Positions 34,742 to 44,265 are shown, numbered from the stretch's first letter. The stretch is 64,000 bases of DNA from JBCCMQ01 sp039026235 (GCA_039026235.1 JBCCMQ010000001.1:1075027-1139026), one strand, 5' to 3'. Numbers and translations: made by a program. The notes: generated from the letters alone by a model not told the origin.

Positions 34742-35887
34742 TTGGACTTTGCCCTGACAACCGAGCAGCAGGCGATCTTTGACTTGGCCCATGATTTCGG
34801 CCAGTCCGAAATCGCGCCTTTTGCCCGTCACTGGGAAACGGATGGCACCATGCCCCGCGATCTCTGGCCAAGGTTGGCGGACCTGGGTTTCGGAGCGCTT
34901 TACGTCGGTGAAGGCTCCGGCGGGTCGGGCCTGTCACGGCTGGATGCAACACTGGTTTTCGAAGCGCTCAGCGCCGCCTGCCCGTCGGTTGCGGCGTTTC
35001 TGTCGATCCACAACATGTGCGCCCGCATGCTGGACAGCTTTGGATCAGACGCGACCAAGGAAAAATACCTTGGGCCCGCGGTATCGATGGAAAAGGTGTT
35101 CTCTTATTGCCTGACAGAACCCGGGTCGGGATCGGATGCGGCAGCGCTCAAAACCCGGGCGGCGCGCACGAACGAAGGATACGCGCTGGATGGCACCAAG
35201 GCGTTCATCTCGGGCGCTGGATACTCTGATGCCTATATCGTGATGTGCCGCACCGGCGACGCCGGGCCACAGGGGATCTCGGCAATCATCGTCGACGACG
35301 GCGCCCCCGGTCTGAGTTTTGGCGGACTGGAAGATAAGATGGGCTGGCGGGCACAACCAACACGGCAGGTTCAACTGGATGCCTGCCAGGTTCCGGCCGA
35401 AAACCTTTTGGGCAACGAAGGCGACGGCTTCAAATATGCCATGGCGGGACTGGATGGCGGCCGGCTGAACATCGCCGCCTGTTCGCTGGGCGCGGCCCAG
35501 GCCGCGTTCGATGCAACAATCGCCTATATGGCCGACCGCCGGGCCTTTGGGAAAACCCTTGATCAGTTTCAGGCCCTGCAGTTTCGCCTGGCCGATATGG
35601 AAATCGAGCTTCACGCAGCCCAAACGTTTCTGCGCCATGCCGCGTGGAAACTCGACACAGGGTCAGAGGACGCAGTGAAGTACTGTGCCATGGCCAAGAA
35701 GAAAGTCACCGAAGTCGGCAGCGCCGTCGCCGATGGCTGTCTTCAGCTTCATGGCGGCTACGGCTATCTGGCGGACTACGGCATCGAGAAAACCGTGCGT
35801 GACCTGCGTGTTCACCAGATCCTTGAAGGCACCAATGAGATCATGCGCCTGATTGTGGCCCGGTCGCTTTTGGACACCGCCGTATGA
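34742..35887 (+). CDS. Acyl-CoA dehydrogenase, probable isobutyryl-CoA dehydrogenase
   Basis: FAD enzyme, 381 aa. Landmarks: YCLTEPGSGSDAAAL flavin/substrate segment, and the C-terminal catalytic base in LEGTNEIMR. Followed by hydrolase and mmsB genes in a coupled operon, so oxidation of isobutyryl-CoA in valine breakdown is the natural role. The start is TTG at 34742, preceded by a strong GGGGAGG ribosome site; no ATG fits. Its stop overlaps the next gene (ATGA). Confidence 0.9.
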   Translation: MDFALTTEQQAIFDLAHDFGQSEIAPFARHWETDGTMPRDLWPRLADLGFGALYVGEGSGGSGLSRLDATLVFEALSAACPSVAAFLSIHNMCARMLDSFGSDATKEKYLGPAVSMEKVFSYCLTEPGSGSDAAALKTRAARTNEGYALDGTKAFISGAGYSDAYIVMCRTGDAGPQGISAIIVDDGAPGLSFGGLEDKMGWRAQPTRQVQLDACQVPAENLLGNEGDGFKYAMAGLDGGRLNIAACSLGAAQAAFDATIAYMADRRAFGKTLDQFQALQFRLADMEIELHAAQTFLRHAAWKLDTGSEDAVKYCAMAKKKVTEVGSAVADGCLQLHGGYGYLADYGIEKTVRDLRVHQILEGTNEIMRLIVARSLLDTAV

Positions 35888-36927
35888 GCGACATCCTTAT
35901 CCGCAAGGCGGGACGCACGGGTCGAATTACGCTGAACCGCCCAGATGCGTTAAACGCCCTCACCTATGCAATGGTGCGCGAAATCGATGCGGCATTGCGC
36001 GATTGGGCCGACGACAGCGATGTTGCGCTGCTGATTATCGACGGCGCGGGGCCGAGGGCCTTCTGCGCAGGCGGGGACATCGCCGAAATGTACGCCACGG
36101 GAACCCGGGGCGATTACGAATATGGTCGCAGGTTCTGGCGCGACGAATACACCATGAATGCGCGCCTGTTCGACTTCCCGAAGCCGGTGGTCAGCCTGAT
36201 GCAGGGCTTCACCATGGGTGGAGGCGTTGGGGTCGGTTGCCATGCGAGCCACCGGATTGTCGGCGAAACCAGTCGCATCGCGATGCCCGAATGCGGCATT
36301 GGGCTGGTGCCCGATGTGGGCGGGTCATTGCTTTTGGCGCAGGCACCAGGGCGGCTCGGCGAGTATCTGGGCATCACCGGCCACCGCATGGACGCAGCCG
36401 ATGCCATTTACGCGGGATTTGCCGACTACTTCGTTCCTGAAGACGCCTGGCCCGCATTGGTCGACGCCTTGCAAGACAGCGGCGACTGGACACGGGTCGA
36501 CGCCGCCGCGCAAACGCCCGGACCATCTGATCTGCAGGCGATACAGCCCCAGATCGATCATCATTTCGCCGGAGAAGGTCTGGGCGACATTGTACGCAGC
36601 CTGAGGAACGCGCCTGGAGATTTCTCGGAAAAGACGCTGAAGGGTCTGGCGCGGGGGGCACCCTTGTCAATGGCTGCCGCCATCGAGATCGTTCACCGGC
36701 TGCGCCGCGCCGATCATATCTCGGCAGCGCTAGAACTGGAGTTTCGCTTTACCTACCGCTCCCTCGATCTCGGGGACTTTCTGGAAGGCATCCGGGCTGC
36801 GATCATCGACAAGGATCAGGCGCCGAATTGGCAGCATGCGGATCCGGAAGCTGTCCCTTTGGCCGCAGTGACGAAGATGTTGACGCCGTTGGGGCCGCAC
36901 GCGCTGAAACTGGAGGATCGGACATGA
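35884..36927 (+). CDS. 3-hydroxyisobutyryl-CoA hydrolase
   Basis: 347-aa crotonase-fold thioesterase that frees 3-hydroxyisobutyrate. Signature GPRAFCAGGDIAEMYATG, and active-site PECGIGLVPDVGGSLLLA with Glu and Asp as in HIBCH-type enzymes. The long C-terminal extension distinguishes it from enoyl-CoA hydratases. No separate enoyl-CoA hydratase gene is in the operon, so the methacrylyl-CoA hydration step must be done by another enzyme. Overlaps both neighbours by 4 bp. Confidence 0.9.
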   Translation: MSDILIRKAGRTGRITLNRPDALNALTYAMVREIDAALRDWADDSDVALLIIDGAGPRAFCAGGDIAEMYATGTRGDYEYGRRFWRDEYTMNARLFDFPKPVVSLMQGFTMGGGVGVGCHASHRIVGETSRIAMPECGIGLVPDVGGSLLLAQAPGRLGEYLGITGHRMDAADAIYAGFADYFVPEDAWPALVDALQDSGDWTRVDAAAQTPGPSDLQAIQPQIDHHFAGEGLGDIVRSLRNAPGDFSEKTLKGLARGAPLSMAAAIEIVHRLRRADHISAALELEFRFTYRSLDLGDFLEGIRAAIIDKDQAPNWQHADPEAVPLAAVTKMLTPLGPHALKLEDRT

Positions 36928-37802
36928 AGATCGGATTTATCGGGCTGGGAAACATGGGCGCGCCCATGGCGGCAAACCTGGCGGCCGCCGGCCATGAGGT
37001 TCATGGGTTTGATCCCGTGGCCGCGCCGCCCGCTTCCGTGGAACCCGCCGACAGCGCGACCTTCGCTGTCGCCGGCGCCGATGTGGCGATCACCATGCTT
37101 CCAGACGGCGCGATCCTTCGCCAGGTGGCCAATGAAATTCTGCCCGCACTGCCTGCGAACGCGATATTTCTCGATTGCTCGACGGTGGATGTCGAAAGCG
37201 CGCGCAGCGTCGCCGCCATGGCACGCGCAGCCGGCATTCAGCCCCTTGATGCGCCGGTCTCGGGCGGGATCGGCGGCGCGGCGGCCGGGACGCTGACCTT
37301 CATGGTCGGTGGCGACGCTGACGCTTTTCGGACCGCCCTGCCGCTGTTTGAGGTGATGGGTCAAAAGGCGGTTAACTGCGGCCCTTCCGGCAACGGACAG
37401 GCCGCAAAAATCTGCAACAACATGATCCTAGGCGTCACAATGATTGCCACCTGCGAGGCGTTTGCCCTTGCCGACAAGCTTAAGCTCGATCGTCAGGCGC
37501 TGTTCGATGTGGTGTCGACCTCATCGGGTTCAAGCTGGTCCACGAACGTCTATTGCCCGGCAACGGGTATTGGCCCGACCTCGTCCGCGGACAACGACTA
37601 CAAGCCCGGATTTGCCGCCGATCTTATGCTGAAGGATCTGAGGCTGAGCCAGATGGCAGCAGCAGCGGCGGACGCTGACACGCCCCTCGGCGCAGCGGCG
37701 ACAGAACTTTACCGGGTCTTCGTGGAAGAGGAAGACGGCCGGGGCCGGGATTTTTCGGCCATGCTGCCCCGGCTTGTGGGCAGGTCGCATCAGGCAGGTT
37801 AG
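36924..37802 (+). CDS. mmsB: 3-hydroxyisobutyrate dehydrogenase
   Basis: NAD-dependent oxidation of 3-hydroxyisobutyrate to methylmalonate semialdehyde, the substrate of MmsA. 292 aa. Rossmann motif GFIGLGNMGAPMA, substrate motif DAPVSGGIGGAAAGTL, and catalytic Lys in GNGQAAKICNNM. ATG overlaps the preceding stop (ATGA at 36924), so it is coupled. Last gene of the operon, convergent with a DUF2807 gene 25 bp away. Confidence 0.95.
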   Translation: MKIGFIGLGNMGAPMAANLAAAGHEVHGFDPVAAPPASVEPADSATFAVAGADVAITMLPDGAILRQVANEILPALPANAIFLDCSTVDVESARSVAAMARAAGIQPLDAPVSGGIGGAAAGTLTFMVGGDADAFRTALPLFEVMGQKAVNCGPSGNGQAAKICNNMILGVTMIATCEAFALADKLKLDRQALFDVVSTSSGSSWSTNVYCPATGIGPTSSADNDYKPGFAADLMLKDLRLSQMAAAAADADTPLGAAATELYRVFVEEEDGRGRDFSAMLPRLVGRSHQAG

Positions 37803-37827
37803 GCAAGCCAGACCCGATCGGCAGAGT

Positions 37828-38526
37828 TCAGTTGATCACCACCCGGCCGCCGCTGGCTTCTTCGATCTCCAGGACCCTGGGGCCGCCCGAGATCTGTATC
37901 TGCGCGCCGCTTGCCGCCTCTCCGCGCGCGGTCTCTTTGGCGTGGGCCACGAGATCTGCGCCGCTTCGGGCCTCGCCGTCGACTGCGATGCAGCTAAGAC
38001 CATCGGCGTTGAGCCGCGCGCCGCTGCTGATGTCTGCTTCGAGCAACCGGCATGCGCCCGACAGAGCCATGCGTCCGCCCGAACGCGCGGTCGCGTCAAT
38101 CTCGCCCCCTTCAATGCCGGATACCCGCAAAAAGGCACCCGATTTGGCATTGGCGGTGAAGTCGCCGGCCCCGATGTTCGCCACATCAACTCTTGCGCCG
38201 GACTTGGCGGTGATGCCTTCCAGGGAAGGGACCTCGACCGTCACGCGGTAGTCTGGCTTCCGGAAGACACCCCAAAGGCCCATGGCCGGGCCGCGGCCGA
38301 TCTCAAGCGTATCGCCGTCTTTTCGGATCACGAGCCGGCGGAGCGAGCCATTGTCCGAAGTGGCTTCAATCGCATGAGCGCCGCCCACCTTGATCTCAGT
38401 TGTGATACCGGATCGGACCTCGATCTTGTCGAAGCCCGTAAAGTCATAGCCTTCCCCGGCCGCGATGGCCTTCAATGCAAAGCCTGCGCAGATGAATGCG
38501 GCAAGAAGACTGGTTTTGTGTTTCAT
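37828..38526 (-). CDS. DUF2807 (GIN domain) exported protein
   Basis: 232 aa with a signal peptide (MKHKTSLLAAFICAGFALKAIA) and a beta-helix-like DUF2807 head domain with repeating SG-A motifs (TAKSGARVDV, NAKSGAFLRV, TARSGGRMAL). Such domains occur in putative adhesins. ATG 38526 is set by the signal peptide; the frame reaches 38751. A CtrA-type site lies 48 bp upstream. Function not known. Confidence 0.75.
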   Translation of the reverse strand: MKHKTSLLAAFICAGFALKAIAAGEGYDFTGFDKIEVRSGITTEIKVGGAHAIEATSDNGSLRRLVIRKDGDTLEIGRGPAMGLWGVFRKPDYRVTVEVPSLEGITAKSGARVDVANIGAGDFTANAKSGAFLRVSGIEGGEIDATARSGGRMALSGACRLLEADISSGARLNADGLSCIAVDGEARSGADLVAHAKETARGEAASGAQIQISGGPRVLEIEEASGGRVVIN

Positions 38527-38573
38527 CAAATTTCTCTGGGTTCGAATAAGCGATGAGCTCGATGTAATGTTAA

Positions 38574-38588
38574 TTAACATAACTTTAA
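38574..38588. promoter_or_regulatory. Perfect CtrA-type site upstream of the DUF2807 gene
   Basis: TTAA (38574-38577), 7 bp, TTAA (38585-38588), preceded directly by another TTAA (38570-38573). This matches the CtrA consensus TTAA-N7-TTAA exactly and lies about 50 bp upstream of the DUF2807 start on the minus strand, in promoter position. AT-rich sequence around it is unusual for this window. Confidence 0.5.
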
Positions 38589-38626
38589 AGCAGAAATGTG
38601 CGGGCGCTTTAAATTTTCTTTTCATC

Positions 38627-41485
38627 CTACTCGGCCGCGACGCGGCTTTCAGACAGGATTTCCGCCAGATAACGTCCGGTATGGGAACGCTCGACACCGG
38701 CCACATCCTCGGGTGTGCCCGTGGCCACGATCTCACCACCGCCGTCACCACCTTCGGGCCCGATGTCGATGATCCAGTCAGCGGTCTTGATCACGTCGAG
38801 ATTGTGCTCAATGACCACAACCGTGTTCCCTTGATCGACCAATTCATGCAGCACTTCCAGCAACTTACGCACATCTTCAAAATGCAGACCGGTGGTCGGC
38901 TCATCCAGAATATAAAGCGTGCGGCCCGTCGACCGTTTGGACAGCTCTTTCGACAGCTTGACGCGCTGCGCCTCGCCACCCGACAGGGTCGTCGCCTGCT
39001 GGCCAACCTTGATATAGCCAAGCCCGACCCGCACTAAAGCGTCCATTTTCTCGCGAATAGATGGTACGGCCTTAAAGAAGTCTTGCGCGTCCTCGACGGT
39101 CATATCAAGCACGTCGGCAATGCTCTTGCCCTTGAACTTCACCTCTAGGGTTTCGCGGTTGTAGCGCGCGCCATTACAGGTTTCGCAGGTCACATAGACG
39201 TCCGGTAGAAAATGCATTTCGATCTTGATGACACCATCGCCCTGGCAGGCCTCACAACGCCCACCCTTGACGTTGAAGCTGAACCGGCCCGGCTTGTACC
39301 CGCGCGCCTTGGCTTCGGGCAGACCGGAAAACCAGTCCCGGATCGGGGTGAAGGCACCGGTGTATGTGGCCGGGTTTGACCGCGGGGTGCGCCCGATCGG
39401 GCGCTGGTCGATGTCGATCACTTTGTCGAGGTGTTCCAGTCCCTTGATCGTCTCGCAAGGGGCTGGCGTCTGACGGGCACCGTTCAACCGCATCGAGGCG
39501 GTCTTGAACAACGTCTCAATCGTGAGCGTCGACTTTCCGCCACCGGAAACACCCGTCACGCAGACGAATTTGCCAAGCGGAAACTCGGCGGTGATGTCTT
39601 TCAGATTGTTGCCGCTGGCGTTAACGACCTGCAGGCTCTTGCCATTGCCGGGGCGCCGGGTCGTGGGCACGGCAATCTCGCGCGCGCCCGAAAGGTACTG
39701 ACCTGTTACCGATGCGCTGTCGGCGGCCACATCCTTGGGCACACCGTGGCTGACCACCTGTCCGCCATGCACCCCTGCCCCCGGTCCGATGTCAAAGACG
39801 TAGTCGGCCGAACGGATCGCTTCTTCGTCGTGTTCGACCACGATAACGGTGTTGCCCTGATCGCGCAGGTTCTTCAGCGTCGTCAGCAGACGCCCATTGT
39901 CGCGCTGGTGCAGGCCAATGGACGGCTCATCCAAAACATAAAGGACGCCGGTCAGGCCCGAGCCAATCTGACTGGCCAGGCGGATCCGCTGACTTTCGCC
40001 GCCGGAAAGCGTGCCGCTTGACCGGCTCAGTGTCAGATACTCAAGGCCGACGTTATTGAGAAAGCCAAGACGTTCGCGGATCTCCTTCAAAATCGCCCGG
40101 GCGATCTCGTTTTTCTGGGCGGTCAGGGCGTCAGGCACCGCTTCTGCCCAGGCCAGCGCCTCGCGGATCGACATCTCGACGACTTCGCCCACATGCAGGC
40201 CGCCGATCTTGACCGCCAGCGCCTCGGGCCTCAGGCGGTAGCCGCCGCAGCTGCCGCAGGGTCGGTTGTTCTGATAGCGCTCAAACTCTTCGCGGATCCA
40301 GTTTGAATCCGTTTCCCGGTACCGGCGCTCCATGTTCGGCACCACGCCTTCGAAGGGCCGTTTGACCTGATAAACGCGGCCACCTTCGTCATAGCGGAAC
40401 TGAATTTCTTCGTCGCCCGAACCGTAGAGAAAGACTTGCTTCACGTGCTCTGGCAAATCTTTCCAGCGAGAGTTTTTGTCGAATTCATAGTGGCGCGCGA
40501 TGGCTTCGATCGTCTGCAGAAAATACGGCGACTTGCCCTTGCGCCAGGGGGCTAGGGCGCCGTCGTAGACCCGCAGGTTCTGATCGGGCACCACGAGCCG
40601 TTCGTCGAAATACAATTCGACCCCCAGCCCATCACATTCCGGGCAAGCCCCGAAAGGAGCGTTGAACGAAAAGAGCCGCGGCTCAATCTCTGGAATAGTA
40701 AAGCCACTTACCGGACAGGCGAAACGCTCGCTGAATGTGATCCGCTCTGGCTCGCCCTCTTTCGGGGCGGTCTCAAGAACAGAAATACCGTCGGCAAGAT
40801 CCAGCGCGGTCCGAAGCGAATCCGCAAGCCGTGTCTCGACACCTTCGCGCACGACAATCCGGTCGACCACGACGTCGATGTCATGGCGGAACTTCTTATC
40901 GAGCGTGGGCGGCTCTTCCAGCTCGTAAAAGGCGCCATCGACTTTCACACGTTGGAAACCCTGCTTGCGAAGTTCGGCGAATTCCTTGCGGTACTCCCCC
41001 TTCCGGTCCCGGACGATGGGCGCCAGCAGATAACCCCGCGTGCCCTCGGGCATCTCCATGATCCGGTCGACCATGTCCTGCACCTGCTGGGCCTCGATCG
41101 GCAGCCCGGTGGCGGGGCTGATCGGCGTGCCAACGCGTGCAAACAAAAGCCGCAGATAGTCGTAGATTTCGGTCACGGTCCCGACGGTCGAGCGAGGGTT
41201 CTTCGATGTCGTCTTTTGCTCGATTGAGATTGCCGGGCTGAGACCGGAAATGTGGTCCACATCCGGCTTCTCCATCATATCGAGAAACTGGCGTGCATAG
41301 GCCGAAAGGCTTTCGACATAGCGGCGCTGTCCTTCGGCGTAGATGGTATCGAACGCCAGACTGGATTTGCCGGACCCTGACAGCCCCGTGATGACCACCA
41401 ACTCATTCCTCGGAATATCAACGTCGATGGACTTCAGGTTGTGCTCGCGTGCACCCCGGACCTCGATGTTTTTTTGTTCCGCCAT
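38627..41485 (-). CDS. uvrA: UvrABC system protein A
   Basis: Damage-recognition ATPase of nucleotide excision repair, 952 aa, normal. Two ABC modules: first Walker A GLSGSGKSSLAFDT, second GVSGGGKSTLTIETL (Gly in place of the usual Ser). Signatures are TLSGGESQRIRL and TLSGGEAQRVKL. Zinc-finger cysteines are in CPECDGLG/CGSCGG and in CEACQGDG/CETCNG. Regulated by an SOS box 66 bp upstream. Confidence 0.97.
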   Translation of the reverse strand: MAEQKNIEVRGAREHNLKSIDVDIPRNELVVITGLSGSGKSSLAFDTIYAEGQRRYVESLSAYARQFLDMMEKPDVDHISGLSPAISIEQKTTSKNPRSTVGTVTEIYDYLRLLFARVGTPISPATGLPIEAQQVQDMVDRIMEMPEGTRGYLLAPIVRDRKGEYRKEFAELRKQGFQRVKVDGAFYELEEPPTLDKKFRHDIDVVVDRIVVREGVETRLADSLRTALDLADGISVLETAPKEGEPERITFSERFACPVSGFTIPEIEPRLFSFNAPFGACPECDGLGVELYFDERLVVPDQNLRVYDGALAPWRKGKSPYFLQTIEAIARHYEFDKNSRWKDLPEHVKQVFLYGSGDEEIQFRYDEGGRVYQVKRPFEGVVPNMERRYRETDSNWIREEFERYQNNRPCGSCGGYRLRPEALAVKIGGLHVGEVVEMSIREALAWAEAVPDALTAQKNEIARAILKEIRERLGFLNNVGLEYLTLSRSSGTLSGGESQRIRLASQIGSGLTGVLYVLDEPSIGLHQRDNGRLLTTLKNLRDQGNTVIVVEHDEEAIRSADYVFDIGPGAGVHGGQVVSHGVPKDVAADSASVTGQYLSGAREIAVPTTRRPGNGKSLQVVNASGNNLKDITAEFPLGKFVCVTGVSGGGKSTLTIETLFKTASMRLNGARQTPAPCETIKGLEHLDKVIDIDQRPIGRTPRSNPATYTGAFTPIRDWFSGLPEAKARGYKPGRFSFNVKGGRCEACQGDGVIKIEMHFLPDVYVTCETCNGARYNRETLEVKFKGKSIADVLDMTVEDAQDFFKAVPSIREKMDALVRVGLGYIKVGQQATTLSGGEAQRVKLSKELSKRSTGRTLYILDEPTTGLHFEDVRKLLEVLHELVDQGNTVVVIEHNLDVIKTADWIIDIGPEGGDGGGEIVATGTPEDVAGVERSHTGRYLAEILSESRVAAE

Positions 41486-41550
41486 GGCAGCCTCAATTTT
41501 CGCTTAGTGTCATCTAGCCGCTGGGCCACGACTCTCAACCTCGGCATAGA

Positions 41551-41565
41551 GAACATTAATAGAAC
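41551..41565. promoter_or_regulatory. SOS box (LexA operator) upstream of uvrA
   Basis: GAAC-ATTAATA-GAAC is a perfect GAAC-N7-GAAC (GTTC-N7-GTTC on the coding strand), the LexA motif of alphaproteobacteria. It lies 66 bp before the uvrA start. LexA is at the left end of this window. Confidence 0.85.
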
Positions 41566-41681
41566 ATTTACGACGGGTCACGGGGAATCGTCAAAGTTTC
41601 TGTGGATAAGCAAAGGCGGCGCCTGTTTGTTGGGCACCAATCCGGTTCAGGCACGGGAAGGGCCGACTTTTGGCGACCGTT

Positions 41682-42845
41682 TCACGCCGGCGGCGAGATC
41701 CGACGCAGAACGGCCCAAAGTGCCAAAACGCCCAACATCAGCGCTCCGGTCGCCGCAAGCATGAAGGCGCCGTATCCTGCGACGCTGATAACCGCCAGCA
41801 AGAGCGGCGTGCCGAGCGTGTTGCCGATGTTGCCTGTCTGGGCCAGCCCGCCATTGGCCAAGGCACGGTCGGCCTCGTCTTCGTTCAACTCCGGTACCGC
41901 CGCAAAACCTGCCCCTTGGACAAGTCCCAGACCCGCCGCCAGCAAAAGGCAAAGGGCCGGATGCCCCTGAAAAAACGCAAGGCAAAGCGCACCGAACGCT
42001 GCGCTGATGAACCCAAGGACAATCACCGTCGTGGCCGGAAACCGCCCGAGTAATGAGACGCCCAGCGTCAGGGACGATGCGATGCTGATCAAGGGCATGG
42101 CGCCGATTACCAGGTCCCTCCAGTCCGGGTCGATAAATGGCGGGATCAGTGTCAGTATGCTGACGTAGCTGAACGTGTAAAAGAGCCACGCGACGCCGGG
42201 CGCGCAGATACGCGGCGAACGGTAGATCTGTGCATGTCGCCCCAAAAGCCCCCGGACCGACAGGTCGACCGGCGGCGCCTTGGGCTCCTGTTTTGGCAAC
42301 AGCCAGGCAAGGATGACCGCAAAGCCTGCCATATAAGCCGCATGGGCGAGAAAAAGCGCCTCAAGCCCCCAACGTTCTGCCAGCGGTCGGCCGCCGAAGA
42401 CCAGAATGGAAAAGGCCACGCCAAAGAACGTACCCCAAAGCGTTAACGCAAAACCGCGCCGATGCTCGGGCGCAACACGGGCGATCAGGGTGGGTGCCGC
42501 CACCACAATCGCCAGATGCGAAGCGCCTTCGACCAGACGGCTGGCCAGCAGAAGCGGAAGTGGCAGCATAAACGCCTGAAGGACCGATATCAAAGCGCCT
42601 GTCCAAAGGCCCCAGATCAGCGCGCGTCTGAACCGGATCTGCGCCACCAGCAGACCCGCGGTGACACCCAGGAAAATCCCCATGACGCCGACCAGCGACA
42701 CGACCAGCCCCAGGGCAAGGTCCGCGTCCGGATACCGCGCGCCAAGCATGTCGAAAGTCACACTGATCTTGCCGTATTGGGCAGCGGCGCCAAGGCCCGC
42801 CAGCCAAAGTATGACCACCGTTCCGATTTGGTTTCGCGCTGACAT
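41682..42845 (-). CDS. MFS transporter
   Basis: 387 aa with about 12 membrane helices. The N-terminal part, WLAGLGAAAQYGKISVTFDMLG, suggests a drug or organic-anion exporter of the CynX/NimT-like group, but the substrate is not known. The gene converges on nothing; the HxlR regulator 65 bp upstream on the same strand could control it. No signature residue settles the substrate. Confidence 0.8.
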   Translation of the reverse strand: MSARNQIGTVVILWLAGLGAAAQYGKISVTFDMLGARYPDADLALGLVVSLVGVMGIFLGVTAGLLVAQIRFRRALIWGLWTGALISVLQAFMLPLPLLLASRLVEGASHLAIVVAAPTLIARVAPEHRRGFALTLWGTFFGVAFSILVFGGRPLAERWGLEALFLAHAAYMAGFAVILAWLLPKQEPKAPPVDLSVRGLLGRHAQIYRSPRICAPGVAWLFYTFSYVSILTLIPPFIDPDWRDLVIGAMPLISIASSLTLGVSLLGRFPATTVIVLGFISAAFGALCLAFFQGHPALCLLLAAGLGLVQGAGFAAVPELNEDEADRALANGGLAQTGNIGNTLGTPLLLAVISVAGYGAFMLAATGALMLGVLALWAVLRRISPPA

Positions 42846-42910
42846 GCAAAGCGCCCCCTTTGGTAGGGACCTACCGACTGGCGCCGCGGAAGACCACCGT
42901 CAGGACGCCG

Positions 42911-43231
42911 CTAGCGTTCGGTATTTCGCTCACCCCAGCGGCGCAGCCTGCGCATGATCGGGCGAAGCTCTTCCCCCTGCTCCGTGAGCACGTATTTGGC
43001 GCGCGGCGGGTTCATCTCATAGATTTCCTTGCGGATGACCCCGGCGACTTCCAGTGTCTTCAACCGGTCCGACAGCGTTGTGGGCGGAACACCTTCCAAG
43101 GCTTCCTGAAAATCCTGAAAACGCCTGGGACCCTTGCGGATAAGTTCGCGGAGAACCAGAAGCGTCCACCGCCCCTCTAGGATGGTCGCGGTGCGTGCAA
43201 GCGGGCAGTCTCGATCATAGGGATGAGCCAT
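42911..43231 (-). CDS. HxlR-family transcriptional regulator
   Basis: 106 aa winged-helix protein: DCPLARTATILEGRWTLLVLRELIRKGPRRFQDFQEAL, then PPTTLSDRLKTLE recognition helix. HxlR/MarR-like factors of this type carry a Cys near the N-terminus (DRDCPL) that in some members senses redox or electrophiles. Start ATG 43231; upstream in-frame codons to 43267 overlap the divergent promoter. Divergent from an alpha/beta hydrolase, its probable target. Confidence 0.88.
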   Translation of the reverse strand: MAHPYDRDCPLARTATILEGRWTLLVLRELIRKGPRRFQDFQEALEGVPPTTLSDRLKTLEVAGVIRKEIYEMNPPRAKYVLTEQGEELRPIMRRLRRWGERNTER

Positions 43232-43317
43232 GGGGCAGGCATACGCCAATTTGCTTGCAAAACACAATTTACTACATTTACTGTACTAACTATATAAAAC
43301 AGATTCGATGGTGTGAT
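43232..43317. promoter_or_regulatory. Divergent promoter region of the HxlR and hydrolase genes
   Basis: AT-rich against the background, with TACA-TTTAC-TGTA (43273-43285) and a TATATAAAA -10-like element (43291-43299). The TAC-rich stretch is the natural place for an HxlR operator. Not confirmed. Confidence 0.4.
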
Positions 43318-44265
43318 ATGCGGCTCATCCCTTACCTCACGGGCGGACTTCTGGTCTTTTTGTCTTGCATCTGGGCGGCAAGCTTTGCCGTCGATGCCAG
43401 CCGGAAACCGCCGGAAAAGCCGTCAACGGTACCCTGGCTTGATGGCGCGCGCTATGGCTATGCCACCATTGATGGCATTGAGACACGCTATCTGACGGCC
43501 GGGACCGGACCCGATCTGGTTTTGCTGCACACCTTCTCGACAGAACTGGGACAATTTCAGAAGGTCTGGCGATCACTGGCAGAGGACTACACTGTCTGGG
43601 CGCTTGATCTGCCCGGTTTCGGTTATTCCGATCTGCCGGACGAGCCTTTGACCGCGGCATATTATGCGGATTTCGTGTCTGCATTTCTGACAGCGTTTAA
43701 CATCACCGAAGCGACCCTGGCGGGTGAGAGCATCGGCGGCACGATCCCGTTGTTGATGTCGGCAGGCGGCGATGACCGGGTAGCCAAAATCGTGGCTTTG
43801 AACCCGATCGGATATGTGGCCGATCCGCTGGCACGTTCTACGCCCTTTGCATCGGCGTTCAGCCGCGCCGTCCGAACGCCGGTAATCGGTGATTTCGTGC
43901 TGCGCATCCGAAACGACCGGGCGACGCGGGCAATCCTGAAAGGCGCGGTCACTTCGATTGCTGTCATTCCCGATGCCTATCTCGCCGCCCTGGCAGCGAT
44001 CCAAAAGCGCCCTGAATTTGCAGGCGCGCAGAAATCGCTTTTGAACAACTCAGCCTCCTGGGTGTCGGCGGTCGGTCAGTTCGATGCGGTCACGGCCGCG
44101 ACGCATATTCTTTGGGGCGACCAAGATTGGTCGGAACCCGATGAGCGCAGGGCATTTACAGGCAGCATTGCCGGCGCCACATCAAAGACGTTGGACAAAA
44201 CGGGCCATTTCATCACCATGGATAATCCGGGAGCAATTATCGCAGCCCTCAAGCCCGGCAACTGA
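43318..44265 (+). CDS. Alpha/beta hydrolase
   Basis: 315 aa, probably membrane-anchored or exported (N-terminal LTGGLLVFLSCIWAASFAV). Alpha/beta-fold triad: nucleophile Ser in GESIGG, Asp in WGDQDW, His in TGHFITMDNP. HG-type oxyanion motif is LLHTFSTE. ATG 43318 is chosen; the frame opens at 43195 inside the promoter. The substrate is unknown; the HxlR neighbour suggests response to an aromatic or electrophilic compound. Confidence 0.85.
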   Translation: MRLIPYLTGGLLVFLSCIWAASFAVDASRKPPEKPSTVPWLDGARYGYATIDGIETRYLTAGTGPDLVLLHTFSTELGQFQKVWRSLAEDYTVWALDLPGFGYSDLPDEPLTAAYYADFVSAFLTAFNITEATLAGESIGGTIPLLMSAGGDDRVAKIVALNPIGYVADPLARSTPFASAFSRAVRTPVIGDFVLRIRNDRATRAILKGAVTSIAVIPDAYLAALAAIQKRPEFAGAQKSLLNNSASWVSAVGQFDAVTAATHILWGDQDWSEPDERRAFTGSIAGATSKTLDKTGHFITMDNPGAIIAALKPGN

